A stretch of 64,000 bases of DNA from Desulfosporosinus sp. FKB (lineage in GTDB: Bacteria > Bacillota > Desulfitobacteriia > Desulfitobacteriales > Desulfitobacteriaceae), in assembly GCF_002196705.1 (NCBI RefSeq), contig NZ_NADJ01000037.1, positions 124,001 through 188,000 of the forward strand, in the 5' to 3' direction. The notes beneath the pieces were generated by a model. It searched no databases. It saw only the letters and a list, made by a program, of their open reading frames with translations, and was not told the DNA's origin. Below, piece after piece: positions 27,001 to 35,039 of this stretch; position 1 is the first letter of the stretch, and each line of letters opens with the position of its first letter. The position numbers were made by a program, and so were the translations under genes.

Positions 27001-27430
27001 TATCGTGAATCACAAAACGATGTTCCGGCATAGCATCATCAAAGATAAAGAATTTATGGGGGTAATCATTTTCAGAGTAATAATCAAAGCAGCAACCTGC
27101 CGTAAAGTACTTTTTCTTTACATCATCGTAAAATTCCGCTGCAATATAGCTGGTAAACCGGTTTTGACGGAGGCACTTAAAACTTGAGCCTCCGTCATCG
27201 CCTAATTCACCGCGAAGATAGCCTAATAGTGTTCTGTCAGATCTACCGTTTGCAGCCTTGTTAAAGTAGCTTCCACTAGTGTCTCCTAATAGTAAAAGTT
27301 GTACTGCATCGATAACTGTTGATTTACCACTTGCATTCTTTCCGGTCAAGAAGTTTATTGTTCCAAAGTCAATTACCTCTATGGAGAAATAATGCCAATT
27401 AATTAGTAAGAGCTTCTTAATATGTTTCAT
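24029..27430 (-). CDS. jetC: Wadjet SMC-like ATPase JetC
   Basis: 1133 aa from the ATG (MKHIKKLLLINW) nine bases after GGAGG; the frame is open further upstream but inside jetB. Walker A GKNASGKST near residue 30, long coiled coils (~200-480 and 650-950) around a hinge-like centre, signature SRTLGKKSGGE (~1020) and Walker B IRLIIFDEAFSKMD (~1063). This is the MukB/SMC-like motor that loops and threads circular DNA. It overlaps jetB by 14 bases and jetD by 11, the usual order A-B-C-D. Confidence 0.95.
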   Translation of the reverse strand: MKHIKKLLLINWHYFSIEVIDFGTINFLTGKNASGKSTVIDAVQLLLLGDTSGSYFNKAANGRSDRTLLGYLRGELGDDGGSSFKCLRQNRFTSYIAAEFYDDVKKKYFTAGCCFDYYSENDYPHKFFIFDDAMPEHRFVIHDTPMEIKDLRLFIKENYKSGKYELPDSNKDFRSKFYGKLGGLGERFGGLLRKAVPFSPINDIQKFITEFVCDDARPIDIRSIRDNIHSYKDLEQEANILREKVTALNEINTIYDNYLSFVEQARLHDYTVSRAELEKFVNERNLYEQNVAENIEKISNLRGDITNLIISKKELDDERITKEIDYNNHNAKKSIDVLTEKKEKLEDEIKNICREFELVNESIRAYGIGWRNILTNFNETMDDTRLQLLNEKLNAELQSFVASLTVGLYDVNVLVNANGETIYNINSQNLFDIKSNISDLKNLAIELRRAFSDESQELSKKKKILEATESDLRKGIKPFDNSIVALRDTIYAELSVQYGSTAQVNIVSELLEIPEDRWRNAIEGYLHTQKFYLIVAPAHFQIALRIYERIKHEKKIYDVGLIDIEKILNKKPKALPGSLAEEVETSSPLARAYADYLLGNVIKCDKVDDLRNYERAITDGGMLYQGYVARQLNPKRWESPYIGRNSLERQITIVCKKINDLVEPINICIKLYQRLNLFTDMQIINRTDIERSISAAQEFSKVPNRKAELNEITKKLKTIDTSYIDKLQQLIVGLTKKISEIDGEINKKSEEIGRYEEYNKVKNNVDIPNLSQQITDKQSNIDERFDEDWIGLTGYPKYYREISIRPKPEDVIYIFNQQLTRAKNQSGEKWKDLVRLRGEYNAAHKMGYNINNEDNSVYKKELDELSDVKLPDYLSKIQDAKEKAFEQFQEDFLSRIKANIEDVRSQINQLNDALRRSSFGQDKYHFEIFPRQEYKRYYDMITDEMLLGGYNLLSAQFNDKYKEEIKDLFDLVTDSGNSLYADARAEYERRVQEFTNYRTYLTFDLKVTDGDGEEQHLSRTLGKKSGGETQTPFYISVLASFAQLYRITKGNDSGTIRLIIFDEAFSKMDGERISESIRLLRKFNFQVILSAPPEKIGDIATLVDRNLCVLRKDKRSFVKAFDPKQLEGIVDDE

Positions 27431-28064
27431 TCGCATCATCCTCCATTTCTTCAAGATCATTTGCGCTGTCAACAACGTCCTCAAACATTGTGGCCAGGTT
27501 GTTAATACCCTCGTTTGAAATGATAGTAAGTATTGAGGGGTGTATGATTAACTTGTTACCGTCATTTTCCCATTTTGATTCTATCTTTTGAATAATGTTG
27601 TAGTGAGTAATTATTCTTTGAGCATCAATAAAATCTCGAATAGCCGGTTTCTTAGATATTAATCCTAGAGACTGCATTTTACTTATCACAGCAACGGTAT
27701 CAGTTCTTACATCTCTATTACCAGCAACCTTTTCCCGCTCTTCCTCATATATCAAGCGAAATGTGTAAAGCATTAAAGTTGTAAACCTATCAATACGTAG
27801 TCGGTTGCTTTCATATATGTTATATAGGGAAATTACCCCATAGTTATCATCTTTTGTTAGCCTCCAACCAGTTACTTCAAAATATTCAAACATCACTTCA
27901 AACAAACGTGAAACAGTTCGATAATCCTCATTAACAATCAACATCATTTTAGATGAATCATATTTATCGCGGACTAGATACGTATGAGAGAGCAGATAAT
28001 TAGCCAGTCTGCGAAATTCTCCCTTTTCATAATTACTAAGCTTTTGATATTTTTCATCCCACAA
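27417..28064 (-). CDS. jetB: Wadjet subunit JetB (DUF4194-like)
   Basis: 215 aa; TTG start with AAAGGAAG upstream, three bases after the jetA stop. Winged-helix-type kite subunit (MukE-like): GEFRRLANYLLSHTYLVRD, VNEDYRTVSRLFEVMFEYFEVTGW, then ILTIISNEGINNLATMF. JetB bridges the JetC heads and JetA kleisin. The length and place between jetA and jetC fit. Confidence 0.88.
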   Translation of the reverse strand: MWDEKYQKLSNYEKGEFRRLANYLLSHTYLVRDKYDSSKMMLIVNEDYRTVSRLFEVMFEYFEVTGWRLTKDDNYGVISLYNIYESNRLRIDRFTTLMLYTFRLIYEEEREKVAGNRDVRTDTVAVISKMQSLGLISKKPAIRDFIDAQRIITHYNIIQKIESKWENDGNKLIIHPSILTIISNEGINNLATMFEDVVDSANDLEEMEDDANETY

Positions 28065-28067
28065 AAC

Positions 28068-29465
28068 TTACGCTTCCTTTCTACTAAAAAGGATGTTAGG
28101 TACCTTGTAACCATTTTTCTCTACAATCCCGGATAAATACTCAATAGTGTACGGCATATCTCTGTCATTGGCACGTATTGTAGCGAGCATAACAAGAATA
28201 AATTCCTCATCATTACTAAATGGAATCTCGGAGGTCAATACAGTCGGTTTTACAAGTAAACCCTTCATATAATTTTTAATCTTCTGCAGCGGATAGCTGT
28301 TCTTTACCCTTTCGATAACATCGGAAAGTTCTCCATCAACCTCTTTGCCATCCGATGGAGTCACTTTTAACGGTTCGCCAACTTCCTTACGATTACGTTT
28401 GCTTTTCTGATATAGTGATTTGGCATCAATAAAATCTTGTCGATTAACCTTTATATTTTTTTGATATTGCTCAAGTAGCTTATCCTGTTCTTCTTCATTC
28501 GCCTTCCCATAATTAGTTAATAGTTCCACAAGCTTGCCTTTAATGCTTCTGTCTGCAGTTAATAGGTATTCAATCTTCTCAATCGAATTACGTGTATAGG
28601 CACTGTGCTTCTTATCTATTTCATCAATTATTCCTCGCAGGGAATCGTAAGAATCTATAATATATGTAATATCGTCAATTATCGATGCACGAATGGCAGT
28701 CTCATCAGTGAATGCTCTGATGGTCTTAGCTCTATTACACATACTATTTATTAGCTCATTGTCGCCAAGCATATTAGTCAAGAGAGAATAAATTGGTTGA
28801 CGATATCTATGTATAGAATCCATAGTTTTGATAGGATGATAAATACGATCAATCATTTGTTTATAAACGTCAAAGTGTCCGTGAAGCAAATCGTTGACGC
28901 TCGCCTGTTCGTTGATCTCTTGATGATAACGGCGAATATTATGATAGAGGCTTTTTAACTCATCTAGTAATTGTACAGTGTTACGCTTTGCTGCAAGAAG
29001 CGCATCATACATGCGGTCACTTTCCTCTTGTGCCTGTTTTAAGGAGGAATAAGTATTAAACACTAGAGAGTTATATTCACGTGTTTCCTGTTTTGTTATC
29101 GCCTCAAGTAAGTTAAGAACTTTAATTGCATAATCACGAAGAGCAATAACTTGAGTAAAACTGCCCTCCTTGTACTCCTTATCGATCCAACCGGCATCAA
29201 TGAGTTTATTTACTATAAGTCTTGCTTTTTGGCTACAAGTAAAGCTACCTTCCTGCTCCTCGATTGTTTCAGCTTCCTCGGACTCCATCTGAGATAATTC
29301 ATCCTCCATGTTCGCGATGAGTACCGATATGTATTCTTCCAATTCGACACTTATTGCTTGCTTGAATAATCCGTGTAACACCATAAGTGCTTCCAAATAA
29401 ATATCTTTATTCTTAGAAGCAAGTACCGAAAAAAAGTTCTGAGGAACCACTTCAAACAGTTTCAT
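28068..29465 (-). CDS. jetA: Wadjet kleisin JetA
   Basis: 465 aa from ATG (MKLFEVVPQNFFSVLASKNK), the typical N-terminus of the DUF5716/JetA family. Mostly alpha-helical with a winged-helix segment near residues 90-130 (KARLIVNKLIDAGWIDKEY) and coiled coils to ~330; the acidic C-terminus holds the second WHD-like end. It is the kleisin (MukF analogue) closing the JetC ring. The start overlaps the 3' end of a truncated decarboxylase-like gene, and no strong ribosome site lies before it, so translation may be coupled to that fragment. Confidence 0.88.
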   Translation of the reverse strand: MKLFEVVPQNFFSVLASKNKDIYLEALMVLHGLFKQAISVELEEYISVLIANMEDELSQMESEEAETIEEQEGSFTCSQKARLIVNKLIDAGWIDKEYKEGSFTQVIALRDYAIKVLNLLEAITKQETREYNSLVFNTYSSLKQAQEESDRMYDALLAAKRNTVQLLDELKSLYHNIRRYHQEINEQASVNDLLHGHFDVYKQMIDRIYHPIKTMDSIHRYRQPIYSLLTNMLGDNELINSMCNRAKTIRAFTDETAIRASIIDDITYIIDSYDSLRGIIDEIDKKHSAYTRNSIEKIEYLLTADRSIKGKLVELLTNYGKANEEEQDKLLEQYQKNIKVNRQDFIDAKSLYQKSKRNRKEVGEPLKVTPSDGKEVDGELSDVIERVKNSYPLQKIKNYMKGLLVKPTVLTSEIPFSNDEEFILVMLATIRANDRDMPYTIEYLSGIVEKNGYKVPNILFSRKEA

Positions 29466-29715
29466 TTTCCACACGCTCACAATCTGCAGCTACGACATTT
29501 GCCTTAGCTCCACTAGCCTCATCATCCAACGAGTCTAGTATAGTAAAGATTAGTTCTACTGTTTTTCTGGGCAATTCACCATCCTGTACCGATTTTCGCA
29601 TTGTGAAGTAACCTTCCAAGGCATCCGGTGAATACATAGATAAAACATCTTCAAAAGGAGGTTCCCATTTAAGGTCCTCTCGGTAGTATTTTAGAAGATC
29701 TTTATCCTTTTCCAA
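29452..29715 (-). pseudogene. Carboxymuconolactone decarboxylase family gene, 3' truncated
   Basis: TTG start with GAGGTG seven bases upstream; 87 aa. LKWEPPFEDVLSMYSPDALEGYFTMRK...LPRKTVELIFTILDSLDDEASGAKANVVAA matches the first ~75 residues of AhpD/CMD-like proteins. It then runs into unrelated residues where jetA begins; the conserved helix that should follow is missing. Without that end the protein is probably inactive, although its transcription and translation may now serve jetA. The junction marks one edge of the Wadjet insertion. Confidence 0.7.
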
Positions 29716-29808
29716 TCAATGTCACCTCTATTAGATTTCAGAACACTTGATTGTAATTCCAAAAGTCTGAATCATAACGCTCACTGGAATTTAACGCCCC
29801 TATTTGCA

Positions 29809-29831
29809 ACGCATCCCTCCAGCTTTCCGGT
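29809..29831. repeat. Repeat C, copy 1
   Basis: ACGCATCCCTCCAGCTTTCC... 23 bases identical to 31848-31870, with further similarity for ~40 bases (GGTGAG, TTTGGT, GGACATCCC). On the minus strand both copies can be read as ...ALT(E/A)PESWRDA..., so they may be relics of a coding end. It lies in the 384-base gap between the decarboxylase fragment and a methyltransferase pseudogene; nothing else is seen there. Confidence 0.55.
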
Positions 29832-30098
29832 TCGGTGAGAGCTTTTGGTTAGGTAAGGACATCCCGGATCATTAGGTGTTGAGGTTTCTTTTTTCTACAC
29901 CAAACACTCTCCAAACGTCGCAGCTGGCTAACCTTTACACTAAGCGGCTTCTTGAACTTGGCAAAGGGGCAAGTGGCGTGGGTTATTAATGATTATCAAC
30001 ATAGGCAATTAAGAAGCTTGGGGTAATTTAAACCAGAGAAGCCACCTTATCTTGGAGACGAAAAGACTGTTGTCTGCGTAACTATTGCATAGCTTATA

Positions 30099-30660
30099 CT
30101 AAAAGACAAAAGGAATTAGACGCCAAGTTTTTTTCATATAGCCTTTATAGTCTTGGCCAAACTCTTTGATTAACATCGTTTCTTCAGCAAATATTCTATA
30201 GATATAAATAGTAAAAAATAAAGGTGTAAAAGTAACCGTAAGTACCCAGTTATTTAAGGCCAAGGCCGTTCCAATCCAAATACATATGCTACTTAAATAA
30301 CCAGGATGCCTGATAATATGATAGGGACCATTTAAAATAATTTTCTGATTGTTTACAGTGTAAGGTTCTTGAGTAGTAATCACCAAGAATAATCATTGAC
30401 CATATCCTCAATATAAGCCCTATTAACATCAACAGTAACCCTGCATACCCCGTTATTTGAGAGTAAAAAAATCCGCATTCAGTAAAACTTACGATAATAA
30501 GCATTATTATCGAAATTGAATATGCAATCCCTATAATACCAGTACTTCCCTTATCTGATTTTTGGGTTTTGAGACTTTTAGACTCTCCCTTTTTTCGCAA
30601 TAGAAATTCAGTTAATAAAAACCAAAATAGTAATATATTAGCAAATACAACTCTAAACAT
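30099..30660 (-). pseudogene. Isoprenylcysteine methyltransferase-type membrane protein, frameshifted
   Basis: The N-terminal frame (MFRVVFANILLFWFLLTEF...LRIWSMIILGDYYSRTL) contains three membrane helices and ends prematurely. The shifted frame continues TVNNQKIILNGPYHIIRHPGYLSS...FGQDYKGYMKKTWRLIPF with the conserved GPY-x-x-RHP-GY AdoMet/substrate motif and the E-x-x-L...G..Y..Y end. A single-base change near 30360-30370 would join them into a normal ~187-aa ICMT/PEMT-type protein. No ribosome site stronger than AAAGGAG before the first ATG. Confidence 0.7.
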
Positions 30661-30805
30661 AAATTCTATTTTCTCCTTTGTAAAGCCGTATGTATTCTAG
30701 CAACATCGTGTCAACCATTATCCCTTCATCACCGGCCAACCTTCTAAAGATAACTTCTTTAGTAAGCTCCCCACCTAACACCAGTATAGCCTTTATTTGT
30801 GGCGG

Positions 30806-30826
30806 CTATTTCTTCTTGAGCTTAGC
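30806..30826. repeat. Repeat D, copy 1
   Basis: CTATTTCTTCTTGAGCTTAG... 21 bases identical to 31986-32006, both followed by GGGCG. It lies in a gene-free 496-base stretch (30661-31156) that also holds the second Wadjet-flanking repeat and a hairpin. Confidence 0.5.
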
Positions 30827-30964
30827 AGGGCGTTGGATGGCGTAAGCGATTCACTTCCGACATTCTTCCCGGAATATTGGCATTGAGTTGTCCACCAACT
30901 GACTGAATTGGTACCCGGGTCGGTTTACCGTTACACTAAGACTGTTCTCCACTATTTAATTCCT

Positions 30965-31089
30965 AATTATACCACTGTGCAGGGACAAATTATATCAACG
31001 TCTCCCGTTTTTCCTATATGTAAAAATCCAGAGCAATACTCCCTGGATTTTTACATTTCCCGCAAAGCCGTTTAGATTATTTGGTTTTT
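30965..31089. repeat. Direct repeat copy 2 of the Wadjet-flanking element
   Basis: Shares AATTATACCACTG, GTAAAAATCCAGAGCA and a 31-base identical run (31059-31089) with 22451-22606, in the same order and direction. Between them lie the Wadjet operon, the decarboxylase fragment and the methyltransferase pseudogene. Confidence 0.65.
31020..31054. terminator. Bidirectional terminator-like hairpin inside repeat copy 2
   Basis: GTAAAAATCCAG and CTGGATTTTTAC form a perfect 12-base stem with an 11-base loop and carry T-runs on both strands. It could end the leftward membrane-protein transcript. Confidence 0.65.
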
Positions 31090-31156
31090 GACCCTGCCCT
31101 CGCAGGTGGGGATTTTTAGTATGAATAGGAATTAAATCTTCGCACATCGAGGCTTA

Positions 31157-31735
31157 TTACGAACTCGCCAATACTCCCGAGAAAACAGCCATAACAAACA
31201 AATCGATTATTAGCGGAACCATGCCGTCCCAGTAACTTGACATCCCGTCCAAGCGGTAATAAAGAACATAACAAATCAAACCGACAACGGTGGCAATTCC
31301 CACAAGAGCTACCAGTACCGCCGCCCGTCCAGCTCCAAAGCGACCTGTACCGAACAGCACAGCGACTGCTGACAATTCTAATATCGCCCAAATATCTATT
31401 ACCATCAGTTCCAATGTCACAATACGGTGAAATACAATGGTCGTAACAAAAAACAGTAAGACATACAAAACTGCGCCGCCAATCAGAATAAACCTCACTG
31501 GTAGACCTTTTGAAATAAATGATAGTGAAACAATGCCAGCAGTCATCAGAATAATCGCGATAACTCCTGCGATCAAGGCGACTAAAAGACACAACACGCC
31601 TATCAACCCACCGAATGAATGTGGTCGAAAGGAAACAGCCCACCATATAAGATAAAACAAGCTACAAAACAAAAGTAGAAGATTTCCGGAGAATATTACC
31701 CGGAGCGAGCCAGTGAAATTTTCGAAACATTTCAT
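31157..31735 (-). CDS. Six-helix membrane protein of unknown function
   Basis: 192 aa (begins MKCFENFTGSLRVIFSGNLL). Six hydrophobic segments at about 15-35, 42-67, 82-105, 108-130, 138-160 and 168-190; short polar loops and no catalytic motif. No close family recognised; small integral proteins of this type are common hypotheticals in Clostridia. There is no strong ribosome site before the ATG (only GGGAGATCAC), and it stands alone on its strand among repeats. Confidence 0.6.
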   Translation of the reverse strand: MKCFENFTGSLRVIFSGNLLLLFCSLFYLIWWAVSFRPHSFGGLIGVLCLLVALIAGVIAIILMTAGIVSLSFISKGLPVRFILIGGAVLYVLLFFVTTIVFHRIVTLELMVIDIWAILELSAVAVLFGTGRFGAGRAAVLVALVGIATVVGLICYVLYYRLDGMSSYWDGMVPLIIDLFVMAVFSGVLASS

Positions 31736-31847
31736 TGTGATCTCCCATTTCCGATAGGTGTTAGCCTAACCTGAGCTTAATTCTTAGTTCGAAATATTCC
31801 AATCCACCTAGCCTTCAAAACTGTCCTTCTTTTGTAAACTCCATCCC

Positions 31848-32006
31848 ACGCATCCCTCCAGCTTTCCGGTGCGGTGAGCGCCTTTGGTAATCCGGATGTT
31901 AGGACATCCCGCAGGATTATTCAGCGCTCCGGCGGCACTTCCGGCTCTTCCGCCACTCGAGTCCTGGCTAGGCTTTATCTAGCGACTATTTCTTCTTGAG
32001 CTTAGC
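31848..32006. repeat. Repeats C and D, adjacent copies
   Basis: Repeat C (31848-31870) and repeat D (31986-32006) lie 115 bases apart here, whereas their other copies (29809 and 30806) are ~975 bases apart. The unit sits in the 394-base gap before the rightward membrane protein; no gene is seen in the gap. Confidence 0.5.
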
Positions 32007-32129
32007 GGGGCGCTACTGAGAGATAGATACGAGAGAAAACTCAAGTAACAAACGACACTAGATAAATGGTCTGTATATATTCTAAAATGAATATATTAAG
32101 GATAAAGTTATAACTAAGGAAGTAAGAAA

Positions 32130-32651
32130 ATGGAACCTTCTTCTTTTTTAGAATTAATCTTCAAAACTATTAAACCTTTTAGATTATTGGAAATAGCAAT
32201 CTTATTAGCATTTCCAATTTGGTTATTATATAAGTTTTTCCCGTCAACCTTTAACTTGCTTTTAAGCTTTATTCCCACAGGTACCATTCCAACTTGGATT
32301 TCAAGTGTCATTACCCTAATTATCCAACTCTTGGGCGCAGCTTCTGTTGTGTCATTTTGCGGGTTGATTTTCCTAAGCATTTCAAAAAAGATACAAGGAT
32401 TTCTTAGAGGTATTTTTGGAGTTTACAATCGTCGTAGTGATATTTATAGAGAAGCTCATTCTAAAAAATTGTTCAATATATATGTGAGAAGCTCCATATA
32501 CATAGTTGCGTTAATTATATACTCAGAACTCATCCTGAAGAACGGTACCCCCGTTTCAACATTTCAACAAACTCACGCCATCTATTTTATTTCACTTCTT
32601 CCCATGTGGTTGATGGTTGGGGGTATATTCTTGTACCTTATATTTCCGTAA
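32130..32651 (+). CDS. Small multi-pass membrane protein
   Basis: 173 aa; AAGGAAG seven bases before the ATG. Four hydrophobic helices: ~17-38, 55-78 (with WISSVITLIIQLLGAASVV), 120-138 and 148-170. A basic cytoplasmic loop (KKIQGFLRGIFGVYNRRSD) lies in the middle. No family recognised. It is one of the few plus-strand genes in the island and has no operon partner. Confidence 0.65.
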   Translation: MEPSSFLELIFKTIKPFRLLEIAILLAFPIWLLYKFFPSTFNLLLSFIPTGTIPTWISSVITLIIQLLGAASVVSFCGLIFLSISKKIQGFLRGIFGVYNRRSDIYREAHSKKLFNIYVRSSIYIVALIIYSELILKNGTPVSTFQQTHAIYFISLLPMWLMVGGIFLYLIFP

Positions 32652-32834
32652 CTCTTTAAATATTCAATCGCCATGCCTGTTTGCTGACTTTGTCCTATTA
32701 ATATTCTCACAGATTTAAAACTCCTCCCATTTCACTCACAAGCCAAGTCTACAATTGACACTATCGCTCCTCATGTTCGGCGTCTCAGAAATAGACCTTC
32801 CTTACCTGGATAACGGTTAAACAAAAGTTTAATT

Positions 32835-33770
32835 TCATATTCCGTGTTTTTTCCGAAAATCATCCTTTTTCTTTTGTAACAAATCATAAATTTTAGTTCG
32901 GTATTTTTGCAAATCATAAAAGACATTCTTAAGATCTTCTTTTTCTAAATCATCCATATGACTACCATTACTAATACAATCATCAGGATACCACGTATAT
33001 TGGTGTAACTTTTTTAATAAGCTGAAAGGAAATAAATCATATCCTAATCTTTCGAGGGTCTCTTTAGGCAGATCATATCCATGCATATATATACCAAAAG
33101 CATCGCAAATAGCTATCATTCTTTTAATATCCCATCTGGATTTGAAATAATCCCAACGAAAGTCGTTTCCGATAGGAATATATTTATGAATTGGACCGGT
33201 ACTAGTCTCCCCTATTTGAACTTCGATTATAAATAGAACCCGCCCATTATACGTTGTTTTATCGGCTTTAAAATCTTTGAAATCCTTAAGTGCGTATACA
33301 TGAATTTTAGAGTTGTATTGATTATAAATTCCTACTTCATCAATTATATCACTTAATAATTCAACGAATTTATTAACCTCTTTATAACAATGAACACGAT
33401 TATAAATTGCATCATCACTATCAAACCAACTTCTTTTAATCCCAAATTTATTACAAATCCAATTGAGTAAGCCATCATTTATTTTCTTAATTAGATTTTC
33501 GTTATGTAATAAATCAGAAAAAGTGACCCCCCATTTTTCGTCAATAAAAAATGGAATTTGAGATACCTCTATTCCATGTTGTTCGAATACAATAAAAAAC
33601 TTATCAATCAGTGCTTCAATAGATCCATTTTTATATTTTGGTTTATCCTGTTTCAAGTCCTCAAGTTCATTAGTTTTGAAAATATTATTAATGATCAGGC
33701 TTTCGGCTTGAAAGTTATTTGAATTATTTCCACTAATTTGATTTGCTTTAATCATTTTTCTACGATTCAT
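32835..33770 (-). CDS. Unrecognised protein with a GNNSNNFQ tag (partner of a membrane protein)
   Basis: 311 aa. Its ATG overlaps the stop of the upstream small membrane gene (ATGA), so the two are co-translated. Residues 13-21 read SGNNSNNFQ, like the SG(D/N)NS.N.Q strings near the N-terminus of many bacterial conflict-system proteins. The remaining ~285 residues are mixed alpha/beta, rich in aromatic and acidic residues, with a possible core VLFIIEVQIG...YIPIGNDFRWDYF (~182-210). No ATPase, nuclease or protease motif is evident. Candidate effector of a two-gene system. Confidence 0.7.
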   Translation of the reverse strand: MNRRKMIKANQISGNNSNNFQAESLIINNIFKTNELEDLKQDKPKYKNGSIEALIDKFFIVFEQHGIEVSQIPFFIDEKWGVTFSDLLHNENLIKKINDGLLNWICNKFGIKRSWFDSDDAIYNRVHCYKEVNKFVELLSDIIDEVGIYNQYNSKIHVYALKDFKDFKADKTTYNGRVLFIIEVQIGETSTGPIHKYIPIGNDFRWDYFKSRWDIKRMIAICDAFGIYMHGYDLPKETLERLGYDLFPFSLLKKLHQYTWYPDDCISNGSHMDDLEKEDLKNVFYDLQKYRTKIYDLLQKKKDDFRKKHGI

Positions 33771-33970
33771 TTATGTATACCTCTATCATTATTAATACTA
33801 GAATTAATATTAATTGATTCACTACATTGATAATTATTTGAATGATGACCACTCTTTTGACTAAATGTTTTCTCTTGCTTATTTTTAATAAAATATTTTA
33901 AAATATAGCCACATATAACAACGCCAATCCCCGAGAAAAGCCATTCTTTATTGTCCAACATCCATTTCAT
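33767..33970 (-). CDS. Small membrane protein with a matching GHHSNNYQ tag
   Basis: 67 aa from ATG (MKWMLDNKEWLFSGIGVVIC) with AAGGAGAGG seven bases upstream. One membrane helix (residues ~10-27), then a basic stretch and SGHHSNNYQ (40-48), the same pattern as in its downstream partner, and a Ser/Asn/Ile-rich tail. The WLFSGIGV start is common to membrane-tethered proteins of bacterial conflict systems (my recollection). It probably anchors or senses for the larger protein. Confidence 0.75.
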   Translation of the reverse strand: MKWMLDNKEWLFSGIGVVICGYILKYFIKNKQEKTFSQKSGHHSNNYQCSESININSSINNDRGIHK

Positions 33971-34195
33971 TGATACCCTCTCCTTCTTTGAAATGATTTT
34001 GAATAGTATTAACCCGTCATTGTTGATTACCAAAGCTCCTCGTTAACAATCAACCACAGATCGAGTCAATCAGGGGAATATTCCCCTACATGCTGAGTTC
34101 GAGGGGCCTTCTTTTACATGACATTGAAAATGATACCTTTGTGACAAATTTCGTTAGCGAGTGGTGCGAGCGACTAAAGGTACAACTAACCAAAC

Positions 34196-35038
34196 TTACA
34201 TATTGACCCCTTGAGTATAGTACCAGGAGCAATTAGCTAAAGCTCTATACATAGCTGTTTGCCAGGAGTTTAAGTGCACTACCGCACGACTCCTGGCCGC
34301 CTCGAGAAGATGTTGATGAACTGCTTCCGGACCATTAACCTGAAAAAGATAAATTAGTGAAAAGCGAATATTGACAAGTTCTTCCGCCGCATGCGAACTG
34401 TAAAGTGTGCCAAGATTAAGAATTTCAAAATGATATCTAACACGTTTTTTTAATAGTTGCTCCCAATGGTCCGGCGCATCGACAAAAAACCGCAGTACAG
34501 GAGGATTACTTTTAATTACCTCTGCACTCAACCAAAGATCATTTGTTATGTCATCAAAATAAGGATGGATTGTCTCTTCTTCGCTAGACTTAGGGCAACA
34601 ATCAATCTTATGTGTATTACAATCTTTACAGGATGGAACCAAATTTATTGGAACTACAGCAAATGCTGGATAATAAGCTTTTGGGAGGTGATGGTCAATA
34701 GTCGAAACGATTCTCTGTCCACAAAGTGGGCAAATCCCATGTGCAGGAGAAGCTAAGAGCCTATCATAAAATGATCGCCCTGGTGCACCTTTCTTAGCCA
34801 TCTTATTTGTATATACTTTAATCATCTCTTTGGCCGTGACGATTCCTGCAACATTATCTCTTGATTCTATTGTGTGAAGCATTGTATTTGATACTTTTTT
34901 CTCAAATACCTTCGATGCAGCAATAATGTCGCCCTCACACGCAGTAAGTCGTGCTTTCAGATCGTTATCCCGAATGTTACTTATACAGGTTCGAAAAACC
35001 TCCTCAGGCTTTTCTCTAGGTTTATCTAACTTGCGCAT
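34196..35038 (-). CDS. ptuB: HNH nuclease, Septu PtuB-like
   Basis: 280 aa; its ATG is one base after the stop of the ATPase gene, with AAGGAAGG upstream. The HNH site lies at ~101-135: CPLCGQRIVSTIDHHLPKAYYP then NLVPSCKDCNTHK, with both zinc-binding CxxC pairs and catalytic histidines. Helical regions flank it. In Septu (PtuA ATPase + PtuB HNH) this is the DNA-cutting subunit. The gene pair and order fit Septu, but exact subtype is not determined. Confidence 0.8.
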   Translation of the reverse strand: MRKLDKPREKPEEVFRTCISNIRDNDLKARLTACEGDIIAASKVFEKKVSNTMLHTIESRDNVAGIVTAKEMIKVYTNKMAKKGAPGRSFYDRLLASPAHGICPLCGQRIVSTIDHHLPKAYYPAFAVVPINLVPSCKDCNTHKIDCCPKSSEEETIHPYFDDITNDLWLSAEVIKSNPPVLRFFVDAPDHWEQLLKKRVRYHFEILNLGTLYSSHAAEELVNIRFSLIYLFQVNGPEAVHQHLLEAARSRAVVHLNSWQTAMYRALANCSWYYTQGVNM

Positions 35039-35039
35039 T

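Noticed and set aside
34073-34088. The palindrome AGGGGAATATTCCCCT
   Set aside because: Perfect but short, with no T-run and no adjacent promoter, so no role can be supported.
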